Source: Clostridiales bacterium (GTDB lineage Bacteria; Bacillota; Clostridia; Oscillospirales; Oscillospiraceae). From it: a DNA stretch of 25,253 nt. The notes under the pieces were generated by a model. It did not search any database and was not told the DNA's origin. It saw only the letters and a program-made list of their open reading frames with translations. A program made the translations under genes and the position numbers. This document shows positions 1 to 8,144 of the stretch, piece after piece. The first letter of the stretch is position 1. Each line of letters starts with the position of its first letter. Location: contig DYBL01000009.1 in NCBI GenBank assembly GCA_019418625.1, positions 1 to 25,253 on the forward strand, read 5' to 3'.

Positions 1-537
1 ATCCAGAGAGGGGGCGGGATTGCGGGTGATGTCCTGGATGGTCAGATCCACCTGGGTCAGATCGCCCTGTTCAGCCAGCTTTTTGATCTGGCCGAAGCGC
101 TCCATGCCCACCAGCTTGCGGCAAAGGCCGCCCAATGTGCCGCCGCCGATGCCGCTGCCGCACAGATGGCGCACGGAGCCGTCCTCCTCCGCCCACAAAA
201 AGGCGGTGCCGGTGCCCATGGTCGCCACCACGGCGGAGGACTGGCCGGAGAGGGCCAGGGCGCCGGTGCCGCTGGCGGAGAACTCGCCCACCTTGCAGGT
301 GGGCAGACCGTAGATGTCCCCGTCCACATAGGATGCGCCCACGCCGGTGAGCACCACCCGCCGGACGTCCCTCAGGGAAAGACCGTTGCTGGTGAGATAG
401 TTGCCCAGGGCGCCGTACAAACTGGTGACCTGGTCCTCTGCCCGTACCCGCAGCATGGACACTACGCTGCCGTCCGTCCGCAGGCCCACGATCTTGGTGG
501 TGGAGCCGCCGATGTCAATTCCCAAAACGATATCCAT
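1..537 (-). CDS. coaW: Type II pantothenate kinase (partial, 3' end outside window)
   Basis: This enzyme would phosphorylate pantothenate with ATP, the first step of coenzyme A synthesis, in the cytoplasm. The 179 visible residues begin with an actin/hexokinase-fold phosphate loop, GIDIGGSTTK, at residues 6-15. LTGVGA follows at 64-69, VGEFSASGTG with a candidate catalytic Glu at about 85, MGTGT at 107-111, and GSGIGGGTLGGL at 127-138. The order and spacing match Staphylococcus-type CoaW rather than type I or III kinases. The start is the ATG at 537, preceded on the minus strand by AAAGGA at normal spacing. Roughly a third of the protein is missing beyond the window edge. The gene is divergent from nicotinate phosphoribosyltransferase, so CoA and NAD synthesis share one intergenic region. 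A BadF-type ATPase activator is the main alternative, but the motif spacing fits CoaW better. Confidence 0.88.
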   Translation of the reverse strand, partial: MDIVLGIDIGGSTTKIVGLRTDGSVVSMLRVRAEDQVTSLYGALGNYLTSNGLSLRDVRRVVLTGVGASYVDGDIYGLPTCKVGEFSASGTGALALSGQSSAVVATMGTGTAFLWAEEDGSVRHLCGSGIGGGTLGGLCRKLVGMERFGQIKKLAEQGDLTQVDLTIQDITRNPAPSLD

Positions 538-589
538 ATTGGCATCCTTTCTTAAGCGGGCAAAGCCCGAATCGATCATAGTCAGTCCC

Positions 590-618
590 ATCATAAGAGG
601 GGGCGGGACGGTTGTCAA
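590..618 (-). promoter_or_regulatory. Sigma-A promoter for pantothenate kinase
   Basis: Read leftward, TTGACA (618-613) is followed after 17 bp by TATGAT (595-590), a near-consensus vegetative promoter. The transcript would start near 583 and leave a leader of about 46 nt. That leader contains a small CGGGC-AAA-GCCCG hairpin (557-569 on the plus strand) just before the ribosome site. Confidence 0.65.
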
Positions 619-624
619 CGGGGA

Positions 625-642
625 TTTGACAAAAATTTGACA
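625..642 (+). repeat. Direct repeat TTTGACA x2 in divergent promoter region
   Basis: TTTGACA occurs at 625-631 and 636-642, 11 bp apart, about one helical turn. An inverted copy (TTGTCAA, 612-618) forms the -35 of the leftward promoter. Neither direct copy has a usable -10 at the right distance, so they may be a regulator site rather than promoter elements. No regulator is identified. Confidence 0.4.
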
Positions 643-658
643 TATTTGCGAAAAATGA

Positions 659-687
659 TTGCTTTTCAAGGCATGGCCGCTTATAAT
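659..687 (+). promoter_or_regulatory. Sigma-A promoter for pncB
   Basis: TTGCTT (659-664), a 17-bp spacer and a perfect TATAAT (682-687) place transcription start near 694. This rules out an upstream in-frame ATG-like start at 659 and supports the start at 731. Confidence 0.7.
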
Positions 688-730
688 CAAGTCAAGTGAC
701 AAGACACTGGAAACAAAACCGAGGTGTGCT

Positions 731-2179
731 ATGAATTCCCAACAGAAACTGAATCTGACCATGCTCTGCGATTTTTATGAGCTGACCATGGGCAACGGCT
801 ACTTCCAGGCGGGCTATCAGGACCGCATCACCTATTTCGACGTGTTTTTCCGGGACGTGCCCGACAAGGGCGGCTTCGCCGTGTGCGCGGGGCTGGACCA
901 GCTGATCGACTATATCGAAAACCTGCACTTTGATGAGGAGGACATTGACTATCTGCGCGGCAGGGGGCTGTTCTCCGAAGAATTTCTGGACTATCTGCGC
1001 CATTTCCGCTTCACCGGCGACATCTGGGCCATCCCTGAGGGCACGCCCATTTTCCCCCGGGAGCCGGTGGTGACTGTGCGGGCTCCCGCCATCGAGGCCC
1101 AGCTCATTGAGACGTTCACTCTGCTGACCATCAACCACCAGAGCCTTATCGCCACCAAGGCCAACCGGATCGTCCGGGCGGCGGAGGGGCGCACGGTGCT
1201 GGAATTCGGCTCCCGCCGTGCCCAGGGCAACGACGGCGCCATCTCCGGCGCCCGGGCCGCGTATATCGGCGGCTGCGCCGGCACGGCCTGCACCATCTCC
1301 GACCAGCTCTACGGCGTGCCCGCCGGCGGCACCATGGCCCACTCCTGGGTGCAGATGTTCGACAGCCAGTACGAGGCATTCAAGACCTACTGCGAGATCT
1401 ATCCCACCAACGCGACGCTGCTGGTGGATACCTATAACGTGCTCAAGTCCGGTGTGCCGGACGCTATCCGGGCCTTCAATGAGGTGCTGCGCCCCAAGGG
1501 GATCACCAAGTGCGGCATCCGTCTGGACTCCGGCGATATCGCCTACCTGACCCGGGAGGCCCGGAAGATGCTGGACGAAGCCGGATGGGAGTCCTGCCAG
1601 ATCTCCGCGTCCAACTCCCTGGATGAGTATATCATCCGGGACCTGCTGCGCCAGGGGGCCAAGGTGGATATGTTCGGCGTGGGCGAGCGGATGATCACCG
1701 CCAGCAGCCAGCCGGTGTTCGGCGGCGTGTACAAGCTGGCGGCGGTAGAGGACGCCCAGGGCAATATCATTCCCAAAATCAAGGTCAGCGAGAACGTGGA
1801 CAAGATCACCAATCCCCACTTCAAGAAGGTCTACCGGATCTTTGACCGCAAGACCGGCAAGGCCGAGGCGGACTACATCGCCGTGTGGGACGAGCAGGTG
1901 GATGATTCGGCGCCGCTGGAGCTGTTTGACCCTCAGGCTACCTGGAAGCGCAAGACCTACACGGACTTTACCATCCGGGAGCTGCAGGTGCCGGTGTTCC
2001 GGAACGGACAGCTGGTGTACCGCCGTCCGGGCCTGAAGGAGATCCAGAACTACTGCCGGGCGCAGGTGGATACCCTCTGGGATGAGGTCAAGCGTTTTGA
2101 AAACCCTCACAACTACTATGTGGATCTTTCCCAGAAGCTCTGGGATATCAAACAGGCCCTGCTGCGCGGCCAGCGGTAA
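731..2179 (+). CDS. pncB: Nicotinate phosphoribosyltransferase
   Basis: It joins nicotinate to PRPP (with ATP hydrolysis) to give nicotinate mononucleotide, the entry step of the Preiss-Handler NAD salvage route. The 482-residue length is normal for the Firmicutes type. Family landmarks are LCDFYELTMGNGYF near the N terminus (12-25), EFGSRRAQGNDGA at 158-170, and GTMAHSWV at 200-207, whose His204 aligns with the phosphorylated active-site His of NAPRTases. The substrate region GIRLDSGD lies further on. The ATG at 731 follows a GAGGTG ribosome site and lies downstream of a consensus promoter. A terminator follows the gene, so it appears to be transcribed alone. It sits back to back with pantothenate kinase. 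Confidence 0.95.
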   Translation: MNSQQKLNLTMLCDFYELTMGNGYFQAGYQDRITYFDVFFRDVPDKGGFAVCAGLDQLIDYIENLHFDEEDIDYLRGRGLFSEEFLDYLRHFRFTGDIWAIPEGTPIFPREPVVTVRAPAIEAQLIETFTLLTINHQSLIATKANRIVRAAEGRTVLEFGSRRAQGNDGAISGARAAYIGGCAGTACTISDQLYGVPAGGTMAHSWVQMFDSQYEAFKTYCEIYPTNATLLVDTYNVLKSGVPDAIRAFNEVLRPKGITKCGIRLDSGDIAYLTREARKMLDEAGWESCQISASNSLDEYIIRDLLRQGAKVDMFGVGERMITASSQPVFGGVYKLAAVEDAQGNIIPKIKVSENVDKITNPHFKKVYRIFDRKTGKAEADYIAVWDEQVDDSAPLELFDPQATWKRKTYTDFTIRELQVPVFRNGQLVYRRPGLKEIQNYCRAQVDTLWDEVKRFENPHNYYVDLSQKLWDIKQALLRGQR

Positions 2180-2221
2180 GGCTGCCGCAGCGTGCGCCGT
2201 CCATACCCCATTCGGGAGAGA

Positions 2222-2258
2222 AAACCGCCTTCGCCGCTTGCGGCGGGGGCGGTTTGTT
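2222..2258 (+). terminator. Hairpin terminator after pncB
   Basis: AAACCGCC pairs with GGCGGTTT around an inner CGCCGC-TTGC-GGCGG stem. The following T tract is short and broken (TTTGTTTA), so efficiency may be moderate. Confidence 0.65.
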
Positions 2259-2271
2259 TACAGAATGTTGC

Positions 2272-2300
2272 TTGCGGTAAATGGGGGATTTGAGTATAAT
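2272..2300 (+). promoter_or_regulatory. Sigma-A promoter for the cls operon
   Basis: TTGCGG (2272-2277), 17 bp, then TATAAT (2295-2300). Start near 2307 leaves a leader of about 35 nt before the cardiolipin synthase ATG. Confidence 0.65.
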
Positions 2301-2341
2301 ACTTGGATGAATGAAAAAGCTTCAGTAAGGAGGTGCGCTGT

Positions 2342-3901
2342 ATGAGAAGAAACAGAACAAAGACACCCGAGCGCACAGAGCGGCGCATTTCCGCTTTTAC
2401 CAGCCTTTCCATGTGTGCCTTTACCGTCATTGCACAGATCGCCGTGACGCTGCTGCTGACCCAGTTCCTGCGGGAAAAGGTGGGTTATTTTTACGCAGTT
2501 TTGGAGTTTGCCGGCGCGGTGGCGGCTATCCGGGTGTATCTGCGCTCCGGCAGCCCCAGCTATAAGCTGGTGTGGATGTGCCTTTTGCTGGCTCTGCCGG
2601 TTTCCGGCATGATCCTCTTTTGCCTGTGGGGCGGCACCCATCAGGCAAAGAGCCTGAGCCTGAGGAAGATCGCCCCCATCCGGGAGCGGGAGAGCGTGTG
2701 GATGGACAGCGAAAACAACATCGCCCGTCTGCGCCGGCAGTCTCCCGAGTGGGGCCGACTGGCCGCCTTTCTGGCCAAAAAGGGGTTTCCCCTCTACCGC
2801 AATACCACTGCCCGTTATTTTCCCGACGGCGCCGCGTTTTTTGACGATCTCATCGACCACCTGCGGCAGGCGGAGGTCTATATCTTTCTGGAGTACTATA
2901 TCCTGGCAGAGGGCCAGATCTGGGACCGGATCTTTGCCGTGCTGAAAGAGCGGGCCGCGGCGGGCGTGGAGGTGTGCATCATCTTCGACGACTTCGGCAA
3001 TCTCACCCGGCTGTCCGATGCCACCCTTCAGGCCATGCAGGACGCGGGCATCGAGGTGGAGGTGTTCAACCCCGTCCATCGCTACGTCAACCGCATCTAC
3101 TTCAACTACCGGGACCACCGGAAGATCGCCGTCATCGACGGCTGTACCGCCTACACCGGCGGCATCAATGTGGCGGATGAGTACGCCAATCTGGTGGTGC
3201 GCTTCGGCCACTGGAAGGACTCTGCCGTCCGCATCGATGGGGACGGCGCGTGGGGCTTTGCGGCCCAGTTTATCCACATGTGGAAAATGATCGGCAAGAC
3301 GCTGCCCAACGAGGACGACTATTACCGTCCCCGCCGCAGCGGCACGGGCACGGGCTATTGCCAGCCCTTTACGGACGGTCCCCTCAATAACCCGGAAAAT
3401 CCCATTGAGGACACGTACCTGCAGCTGATGGCGTCGGCCAAGCGTTTTTTGTATATCACCACGCCTTACTACGCCGTGGAGGAGTCCATGCAGAAGGCAC
3501 TTTGCATCGCGGCGGACGCGGGCGTGGACGTGCGGCTTTGCGTGCCTGCCGTGCCGGACCATAAGTTTACCTACATGGTGGCGGAGACGTATTGGGGCGA
3601 GCTGATGACCCACGGGGTGAAGATCTATAAGTATACCCCCGGTTTCCTCCATGCCAAGAGCGTCATGGTGGACCGGGAGGTGGCCCTCATCGGCAGCACC
3701 AACATGGATTACCGGACCTTCCAGCTCCACTATGAGTGCGGCGTGCTGCTCTATCACATGCCGGTGGTGGAGGAGCTGCTGGAGGACCTGGACGAGCTCA
3801 TGGGGCAGAGTGCCCCCTATACCCTGGCGGAGTGGGAGCAGCGGCCCTGGTACCGCCGCACCTTCGCCGCCCTTTTGAAGCTGGGCGCCATCTGGCTTTG
3901 A
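2342..3901 (+). CDS. cls: Cardiolipin synthase (two PLD domains)
   Basis: A membrane phospholipase D-superfamily enzyme that condenses two phosphatidylglycerols to cardiolipin and glycerol. The 519-residue protein has two or three N-terminal membrane segments (about 20-43, 48-66 and 76-97). Two HKD catalytic motifs follow: DHRKIAVIDGCTAYTGGIN (His259, Lys261, Asp266) and HAKSVMVDREVALIGSTNMD (His437, Lys439). This is the ClsA/YwnE layout. The start is the ATG at 2342, eight bases after AAGGAGG. An upstream in-frame GTG at 2333 overlaps that ribosome site and is rejected. It heads a co-directional run with the lipoprotein, TtcA-like and Sel1 genes, with no terminator visible between them. Confidence 0.93.
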   Translation: MRRNRTKTPERTERRISAFTSLSMCAFTVIAQIAVTLLLTQFLREKVGYFYAVLEFAGAVAAIRVYLRSGSPSYKLVWMCLLLALPVSGMILFCLWGGTHQAKSLSLRKIAPIRERESVWMDSENNIARLRRQSPEWGRLAAFLAKKGFPLYRNTTARYFPDGAAFFDDLIDHLRQAEVYIFLEYYILAEGQIWDRIFAVLKERAAAGVEVCIIFDDFGNLTRLSDATLQAMQDAGIEVEVFNPVHRYVNRIYFNYRDHRKIAVIDGCTAYTGGINVADEYANLVVRFGHWKDSAVRIDGDGAWGFAAQFIHMWKMIGKTLPNEDDYYRPRRSGTGTGYCQPFTDGPLNNPENPIEDTYLQLMASAKRFLYITTPYYAVEESMQKALCIAADAGVDVRLCVPAVPDHKFTYMVAETYWGELMTHGVKIYKYTPGFLHAKSVMVDREVALIGSTNMDYRTFQLHYECGVLLYHMPVVEELLEDLDELMGQSAPYTLAEWEQRPWYRRTFAALLKLGAIWL

Positions 3902-3956
3902 TGGGGACCCAGAGAGAGTGAGGAACGATCCGCCGGAAAAGAAAGGAGCGATCTCG

Positions 3957-4532
3957 ATGAGAAAGTATTACGGTTTGGCGCTGCTGCTGGCTGCACTGCT
4001 GGTCTGTGCCGGATGTGCGATGCAAGAGCAGGAGGACCCCGCCCAGGAGAGCTCCGCGTCTGAGGAGACCGCACAAGACCCGGCGGAAGAAGCGACGGAG
4101 GAGCAGACACCCGGTACGGACGAGGAGGAGCGGGTGGCCGTGTACGAGGGGGAGGAGATCACCATCACCGTCCCGGCCCGGTACGCGGAGCTGGTGCGCA
4201 CGGACGATATCGGATCGGACAATATTTTCGTGGTGGAGGCCAACCTCTACTACGTGCCGGACTATACGGAGGACGACACGCCCCAGACCTGCGGCGGCTG
4301 GATGCTGACGGTGGAATCCCTGTCCCCTGACATTGCCGCGCATACGGCGGACATCGGCCCCTGCCGGGCCTTTGACGGTACGTTCGTCTACGTGGAAGAC
4401 CGGCCCGCGGAGGGCCAGGAGCAGGTGGATGCGGCCCACCTGGAGGAGTTCCGGGCGGTGCTGGCGTCCGTGGAGGTGGATTACGGGGATCTGGAGCCGT
4501 TCACCCAGGAGGATCTGGCGGCGTATCAGTAA
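3957..4532 (+). CDS. Hypothetical lipoprotein
   Basis: I do not recognise the family. The 191-residue product starts with a short basic N region and a hydrophobic stretch ending LLVCAGC, so Cys20 is the likely lipidated residue. The lipobox is slightly unusual, with Cys instead of Leu at -3. An acidic, low-complexity linker rich in Glu, Ser, Ala and Thr follows (about 21-60), then a compact domain of about 130 residues with two Cys (in TCGGW and PCRAF) that could form a disulphide outside the membrane. The ATG at 3957 has an AAAGGAG ribosome site. An earlier in-frame start at 3918 would put a charged tail before the signal peptide and is rejected. It lies 55 nt after cardiolipin synthase and 24 nt before the PP-loop gene, probably in one operon. 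Confidence 0.8.
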   Translation: MRKYYGLALLLAALLVCAGCAMQEQEDPAQESSASEETAQDPAEEATEEQTPGTDEEERVAVYEGEEITITVPARYAELVRTDDIGSDNIFVVEANLYYVPDYTEDDTPQTCGGWMLTVESLSPDIAAHTADIGPCRAFDGTFVYVEDRPAEGQEQVDAAHLEEFRAVLASVEVDYGDLEPFTQEDLAAYQ

Positions 4533-4556
4533 GAAGAACAACAGTTGGAGGTACTT

Positions 4557-5420
4557 ATGTCCAGAGAATTGACGGCGCAGGATATCGCGGAGCGCAGTCT
4601 CATCAAAACCTATCGCAAGAGCCTGTGGAACCCCTTCATCGCCGCCGTGAAGCGGTATGAGCTGGTGGAGCCGGGGGACAAGATCGCTGTGTGCATCTCC
4701 GGCGGCAAGGACTCCATGGTGCTGGCCAAGCTCATGCAGGAGCTCCAGCGCCATACGGAGCAGCCCTTCGAGCTGACGTTCCTGGTCATGGACCCGGGCT
4801 ATAACCCGGCCAACCGGGCGCTGATCCTGGAAAACGCGGAGAAGCTGGGCATCCCTGTATCCATTTTTGAAAGCGACATCTTTGACGTGACCGTGCAGGT
4901 GGAGAAGAACCCCTGCTACCTGTGCGCCCGGATGCGCCGGGGCTTTTTGTATGCCAAGGCACAGGAGCTGGGGTGCAATAAGATCGCCCTGGGCCACCAT
5001 TTTTCCGACGTGGTGGAGACCACGCTGCTGGGCCTTTTTTACGGCGCCCAGCTGCAGGCCATGCCCCCCAAGCTCAAAAGCCGGAATTTCCCCGGCATGG
5101 AGCTGATCCGGCCGCTGTACTGCGTCCATGAGGACACCATCATCGCCTGGAAGAACTATAACGGCCTGCGGTTTTTGCAGTGTGCCTGCCGCTTTACGGA
5201 GGCCCGGGACGCCTCCGGCGACGGCGTGGGCGAGAGCAAGCGCCAGGAGATGAAGGTGCTGCTGCGGCAGCTGAAAAAGACGAATCCCAATATTGAAAAG
5301 AGCATTTTCCGGGCCATCCACGGCGTGCAGCTGGATACGTTCCCCGGCTTCAAGTACCGGGGCAAGGCCTACTCTTTTCTGGATGACTATGATGGCACGG
5401 CGGGCTTTTTGCAGCCGTGA
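4557..5420 (+). CDS. TtcA-like PP-loop tRNA thiolation enzyme
   Basis: A 287-residue ATP-pyrophosphatase of the TtcA/TilS superfamily. The PP-loop SGGKDS is at 48-53. A CxxC pair (Cys120, Cys123 in NPCYLCARMRRG) and a later Cys in LQCACRFTE (209/211) match the pattern by which TtcA family members hold an iron-sulphur cluster. By family knowledge it would adenylate and thiolate a tRNA base, with 2-thiocytidine-32 as the usual TtcA product; the actual target cannot be read from sequence. The start at 4557 follows TTGGAGG. The in-frame TTG at 4545 lies inside that site and is rejected. The Sel1-repeat gene begins 14 nt after the stop, which suggests translational coupling. TilS is less likely because TilS lacks the Cys motifs. 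Confidence 0.85.
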   Translation: MSRELTAQDIAERSLIKTYRKSLWNPFIAAVKRYELVEPGDKIAVCISGGKDSMVLAKLMQELQRHTEQPFELTFLVMDPGYNPANRALILENAEKLGIPVSIFESDIFDVTVQVEKNPCYLCARMRRGFLYAKAQELGCNKIALGHHFSDVVETTLLGLFYGAQLQAMPPKLKSRNFPGMELIRPLYCVHEDTIIAWKNYNGLRFLQCACRFTEARDASGDGVGESKRQEMKVLLRQLKKTNPNIEKSIFRAIHGVQLDTFPGFKYRGKAYSFLDDYDGTAGFLQP

Positions 5421-5434
5421 GATGAGGAAAGGAT

Positions 5435-7777
5435 ATGGAGTACTATCGTTGTGAAAACCCGGACTGCGGCTATATCGCCCAGGAGGAGCCGGATATATGC
5501 CCCCAGTGCGGCGGCACGTTTTTCGCTCCGCTGCTGGAAGAGGAGCTGGGCGGCGCGGACTGGGTGAGCCTGGGCAACCAGGCCGTGGAGGAAGACCGGG
5601 ACACGGACGCCCTGGCCTGCTACCAGCGGGCGGCGGCCCTGGGAGACGCGCCGGGCCTGACGAACCTGGGCTGGTGCTTTGAAGCGGGCGTGGGCGTGGC
5701 GGCGAATCCCAAGCAGGCGGTCATCCTCTACGCCCAGGCGGCTTCGGACGGCTATTACCCGGCCCTGGTGAACCTGGGCTACTGCTATACATACGGCATC
5801 GGTGTGGAGCGGGATTATGCCAAAGCCCTGGAGTGCTTCCGCAAGGGGGCGGAGCAGGGATTGCCCCGCGCTCAGTTTTTGCTGGGAGAGGCGTACCGTA
5901 TGGGATACGGCGTGGAAGCGGATGCGGCGGAGGCGGTGAAGTGGTATCGCTCTGCCGCGTGGCTGGGGGCGCCTCCGGCACAGACGGAGCTGGGCCGCTG
6001 CCTGGAGTTCGGCACCGGCATCCAGAAGGACCTGAAAAAGGCTGTGGAGTGGTACCGCGCCGCGGCAGAGGCCGGCCATGCGCCGGGGCAGTGCTGCCTG
6101 GGGTATTTGTACGAGAGCGGCCAGGGCGTGGAGCAGAGCTGGGAACAGGCGGTGGCATGGTATGAAAAGGCGGCGGAACAGAGATTCCCGCGCGCCCAGT
6201 GCAATCTGGCCTGGTGCTATGAGTATGGAAAAGGTGTGGAGCGGGACGCGGCAAAGGCCGTGGCCCTTTACCGGGACGCGGCAGAGCAGGGGTACCCCAG
6301 AGGACAGCTGAGCATGGGGCTTTGCTGTGAGCGGGGCATGGGCGTGACACAGGACTTTGCCGCCGCCGCCGCGTGGTACCGGAAGGCGGCGGAGCAGGAG
6401 GAAGAGGACGCCTGCTGCTGCCTGGGGTACCTCTATGAGACCGGCGAGGGTGTGGAGCAGAGCTGGGAGCAGGCAGTGGCGTGGTATCAGAAGGCTGCTT
6501 CCCTGGGTTCGGCCCGGGGCCAGTGCAACCTGGCCTGGTGCTACGAGTACGGCAAGGGCATTCAGGCAGACCCCTCTGCCGCGTTCCGATGGTATCGCAC
6601 CGCTGCAGCCCAGGAGGACCCCAGAGGTATGTTCAGTGTGGGCCGGGCTTACGACTACGGCATCGGCGTGGAGAAAGACGCCGTGCAGGCTGCCCGCTGG
6701 TATCAGGCGGCGGCGGACGCCGGGTCCGCCCCGGCCATGTGCGATCTTGGTGTATGCTACGAGCGGGGCGAGGGCGTGCCCCAGAGCTTTGCCAAAGCGG
6801 CGGAGCTTTACCAGGCGGCGGCCCGGGCAGGCAACGCTCCGGGCCAGTGCAACCTTGGCTTTTTGTATGAGATCGGCCGGGGCGTGGAGCAGGACTGGGA
6901 CCAGGCCGTGCGCTGGTACCGTGCGGCGGCGGAGCAGGATATGCCCCGTGCCCAGTGCAATCTGGCCTGGTGCTACGAAAACGGCAAGGGCGTTGCCCAG
7001 GACTTCCAGGAGGCGGTGCGGCTGTACAGCCGTGCGGCGGAGCAAGGGGACCCCAGAGGCATGCACTGCATGGGCGTTTGCTGTAAGACGGGCCGGGGGG
7101 TGCCCCGGGATCTGAAGCAGGCAGTGGCATGGTACGAAAAGGCAGTGGAGGCCGGCTTTGTTCCGTCCATGTGCAATCTGGGCGTGTGCTATGAAAACGG
7201 CGACGGCGTGACGGCGGACCTTTCCAAGGCGGCGGAGCTCTATGAGCGGGCCGCACTGCGGGGAGACGCCGCCGGCCAATGCAATCTGGGGTATCTCTAT
7301 GAGGCCGGCCGGGGCGTGGAAAAGGATATGACCCAGGCGGTGGCGTGGTACGAAAAAGCCGCGGCCCAGGGCTTTCCCCGTGCCCAGTGCAATTTAGGCG
7401 TCTGCTGCGAGTTCGGTACCGGCACCAGGAAGGATGTCCGCCGTGCGGCGGAGCTGTATCGTGCGGCGGCAGAGCAGGGGGACCGGGTGGCGGCCTGCAA
7501 TCTGGGTTACCTCTATGAAAGCGGCGTGGGTGTGGAGCAGGACTGGACCAAGGCGGTGCAGTGGTATACCCGCTCTGCGGAGCAGGGCTACGCCCGGGGC
7601 CAGTACAATCTTGCCTGGTGCTACGAGCACGGCAAGGGCGTGGCCCGGGACCGGGACCGGGCTGCCAGGCTGTATGAACAGGCAGGAGAGCAGCAGTACA
7701 AAGACGCACGGGAATGCGCGGCTAAGCTGCGCCGCAGGCGCTGGCCGTTTGGCGACGGCTGGGGATTCAAAAAATGA
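5435..7777 (+). CDS. Zinc-ribbon Sel1-repeat protein, Cys-rich
   Basis: A 780-residue soluble protein with no signal peptide or membrane segment. Residues 1-30 form a rubredoxin-like zinc ribbon with Cys6, Cys11, Cys22 and Cys25. From about residue 40 there is one degenerate and about 19 clear Sel1 units of 35-36 residues, with the pattern NLG-x-CY-x2-G-x-GV-x2-D-x4-A-x-WY-x2-AA. Sel1 units are alpha-helical hairpins that serve as protein-binding scaffolds. I count about 37 Cys, mostly at fixed repeat positions, which is unusual for the family. The repeats show a higher-order pattern: units beginning GYLYE with VEQ-x-W are followed by NLAWCYE-x-GKG units at least four times. Eighteen bases, including a strong GAGGAAAGGA ribosome region, link it to the TtcA-like gene. 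The partner and function are unknown. Confidence 0.85.
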   Translation: MEYYRCENPDCGYIAQEEPDICPQCGGTFFAPLLEEELGGADWVSLGNQAVEEDRDTDALACYQRAAALGDAPGLTNLGWCFEAGVGVAANPKQAVILYAQAASDGYYPALVNLGYCYTYGIGVERDYAKALECFRKGAEQGLPRAQFLLGEAYRMGYGVEADAAEAVKWYRSAAWLGAPPAQTELGRCLEFGTGIQKDLKKAVEWYRAAAEAGHAPGQCCLGYLYESGQGVEQSWEQAVAWYEKAAEQRFPRAQCNLAWCYEYGKGVERDAAKAVALYRDAAEQGYPRGQLSMGLCCERGMGVTQDFAAAAAWYRKAAEQEEEDACCCLGYLYETGEGVEQSWEQAVAWYQKAASLGSARGQCNLAWCYEYGKGIQADPSAAFRWYRTAAAQEDPRGMFSVGRAYDYGIGVEKDAVQAARWYQAAADAGSAPAMCDLGVCYERGEGVPQSFAKAAELYQAAARAGNAPGQCNLGFLYEIGRGVEQDWDQAVRWYRAAAEQDMPRAQCNLAWCYENGKGVAQDFQEAVRLYSRAAEQGDPRGMHCMGVCCKTGRGVPRDLKQAVAWYEKAVEAGFVPSMCNLGVCYENGDGVTADLSKAAELYERAALRGDAAGQCNLGYLYEAGRGVEKDMTQAVAWYEKAAAQGFPRAQCNLGVCCEFGTGTRKDVRRAAELYRAAAEQGDRVAACNLGYLYESGVGVEQDWTKAVQWYTRSAEQGYARGQYNLAWCYEHGKGVARDRDRAARLYEQAGEQQYKDARECAAKLRRRRWPFGDGWGFKK

Positions 7778-7799
7778 TGAAATTTTTTTGAAAAACCTG

Positions 7800-7827
7800 T
7801 TGACAAAAATCTTCCTTTGTGTATAAT
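7800..7827 (+). promoter_or_regulatory. Strong promoter for tRNA-Gln
   Basis: TTGACA (7800-7805), a 16-bp spacer and TATAAT (7822-7827) match consensus in both boxes. They lie about 40 bp before the tRNA 5' end. Confidence 0.75.
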
Positions 7828-7866
7828 AATATCTGTTCGCTGCGGTGAACAACAGCGAACGGATCT

Positions 7867-7940
7867 AGCGGGTTTGTGTAAGGGTAGCACAGCAGACTCT
7901 GACTCTGTATGTGAGGGTTCGAATCCTTCACCCGCTGCCA
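7867..7940 (+). tRNA. tRNA-Gln (anticodon CUG)
   Basis: The sequence folds as a full cloverleaf. The acceptor stem is AGCGGGT/ACCCGCT (7 bp), the D arm GTGT/GCAC, and the anticodon stem GCAGA/TCTGT around loop CTCTGAC with anticodon CTG at 7899-7901. The T arm is GAGGG-TTCGAAT-CCTTC. Discriminator G and CCA are encoded. The anticodon arm (ACTCTGACT) is the usual one for bacterial tRNA-Gln. It decodes CAG and is expressed alone from its own promoter with a terminator right behind. Confidence 0.9.
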
Positions 7941-7944
7941 GATG

Positions 7945-7985
7945 AAAAACCTCGGAACTGCAATGGTTCCGAGGTTTTTTCTTTT
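7945..7985 (+). terminator. Terminator after tRNA-Gln
   Basis: A perfect 14-bp stem (AAAAACCTCGGAAC / GTTCCGAGGTTTTT) with a 7-nt loop runs into TTTTTTCTTTT. It begins five bases after the CCA end. Confidence 0.9.
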
Positions 7986-7986
7986 G

Positions 7987-8144
7987 TCCCGAGGCTTTGC
8001 TGGCGTGGGACCTGTCGCGATGCGCTCCCCCGGGACGATGAACGGGCCGGGAAGCATAAGAATAGAATAGGCCGGCGGGAAAGCGCACGTTCCTCGCCTC
8101 ATATACTGTCCTGAAATTGGGCGGAGAGAAGGGAGTGAAGCACC
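7987..8144. other. Non-coding gap between tRNA terminator and M15 gene
   Basis: No credible gene is present. A possible -10 (TATACT, 8102-8107) precedes the M15 gene but lacks a good -35. GTCCC/GGGAC half-repeats around 7986-8037 are too weak to call. Short open frames here do not show gene-like composition. Confidence 0.4.

Noticed and set aside
5600..7740. Regular repeats of about 108 bp that could look like a CRISPR or satellite array
   Set aside because: The period equals the 36-residue Sel1 unit, repeats diverge at third positions, and there are no short conserved repeats with unique spacers.
7761..7798. A/T-rich hairpin at the end of the Sel1 gene as a terminator
   Set aside because: TTCAAAAAA and TTTTTTGAA can pair, but the stem has almost no GC and overlaps the stop codon, so it is too weak to call.
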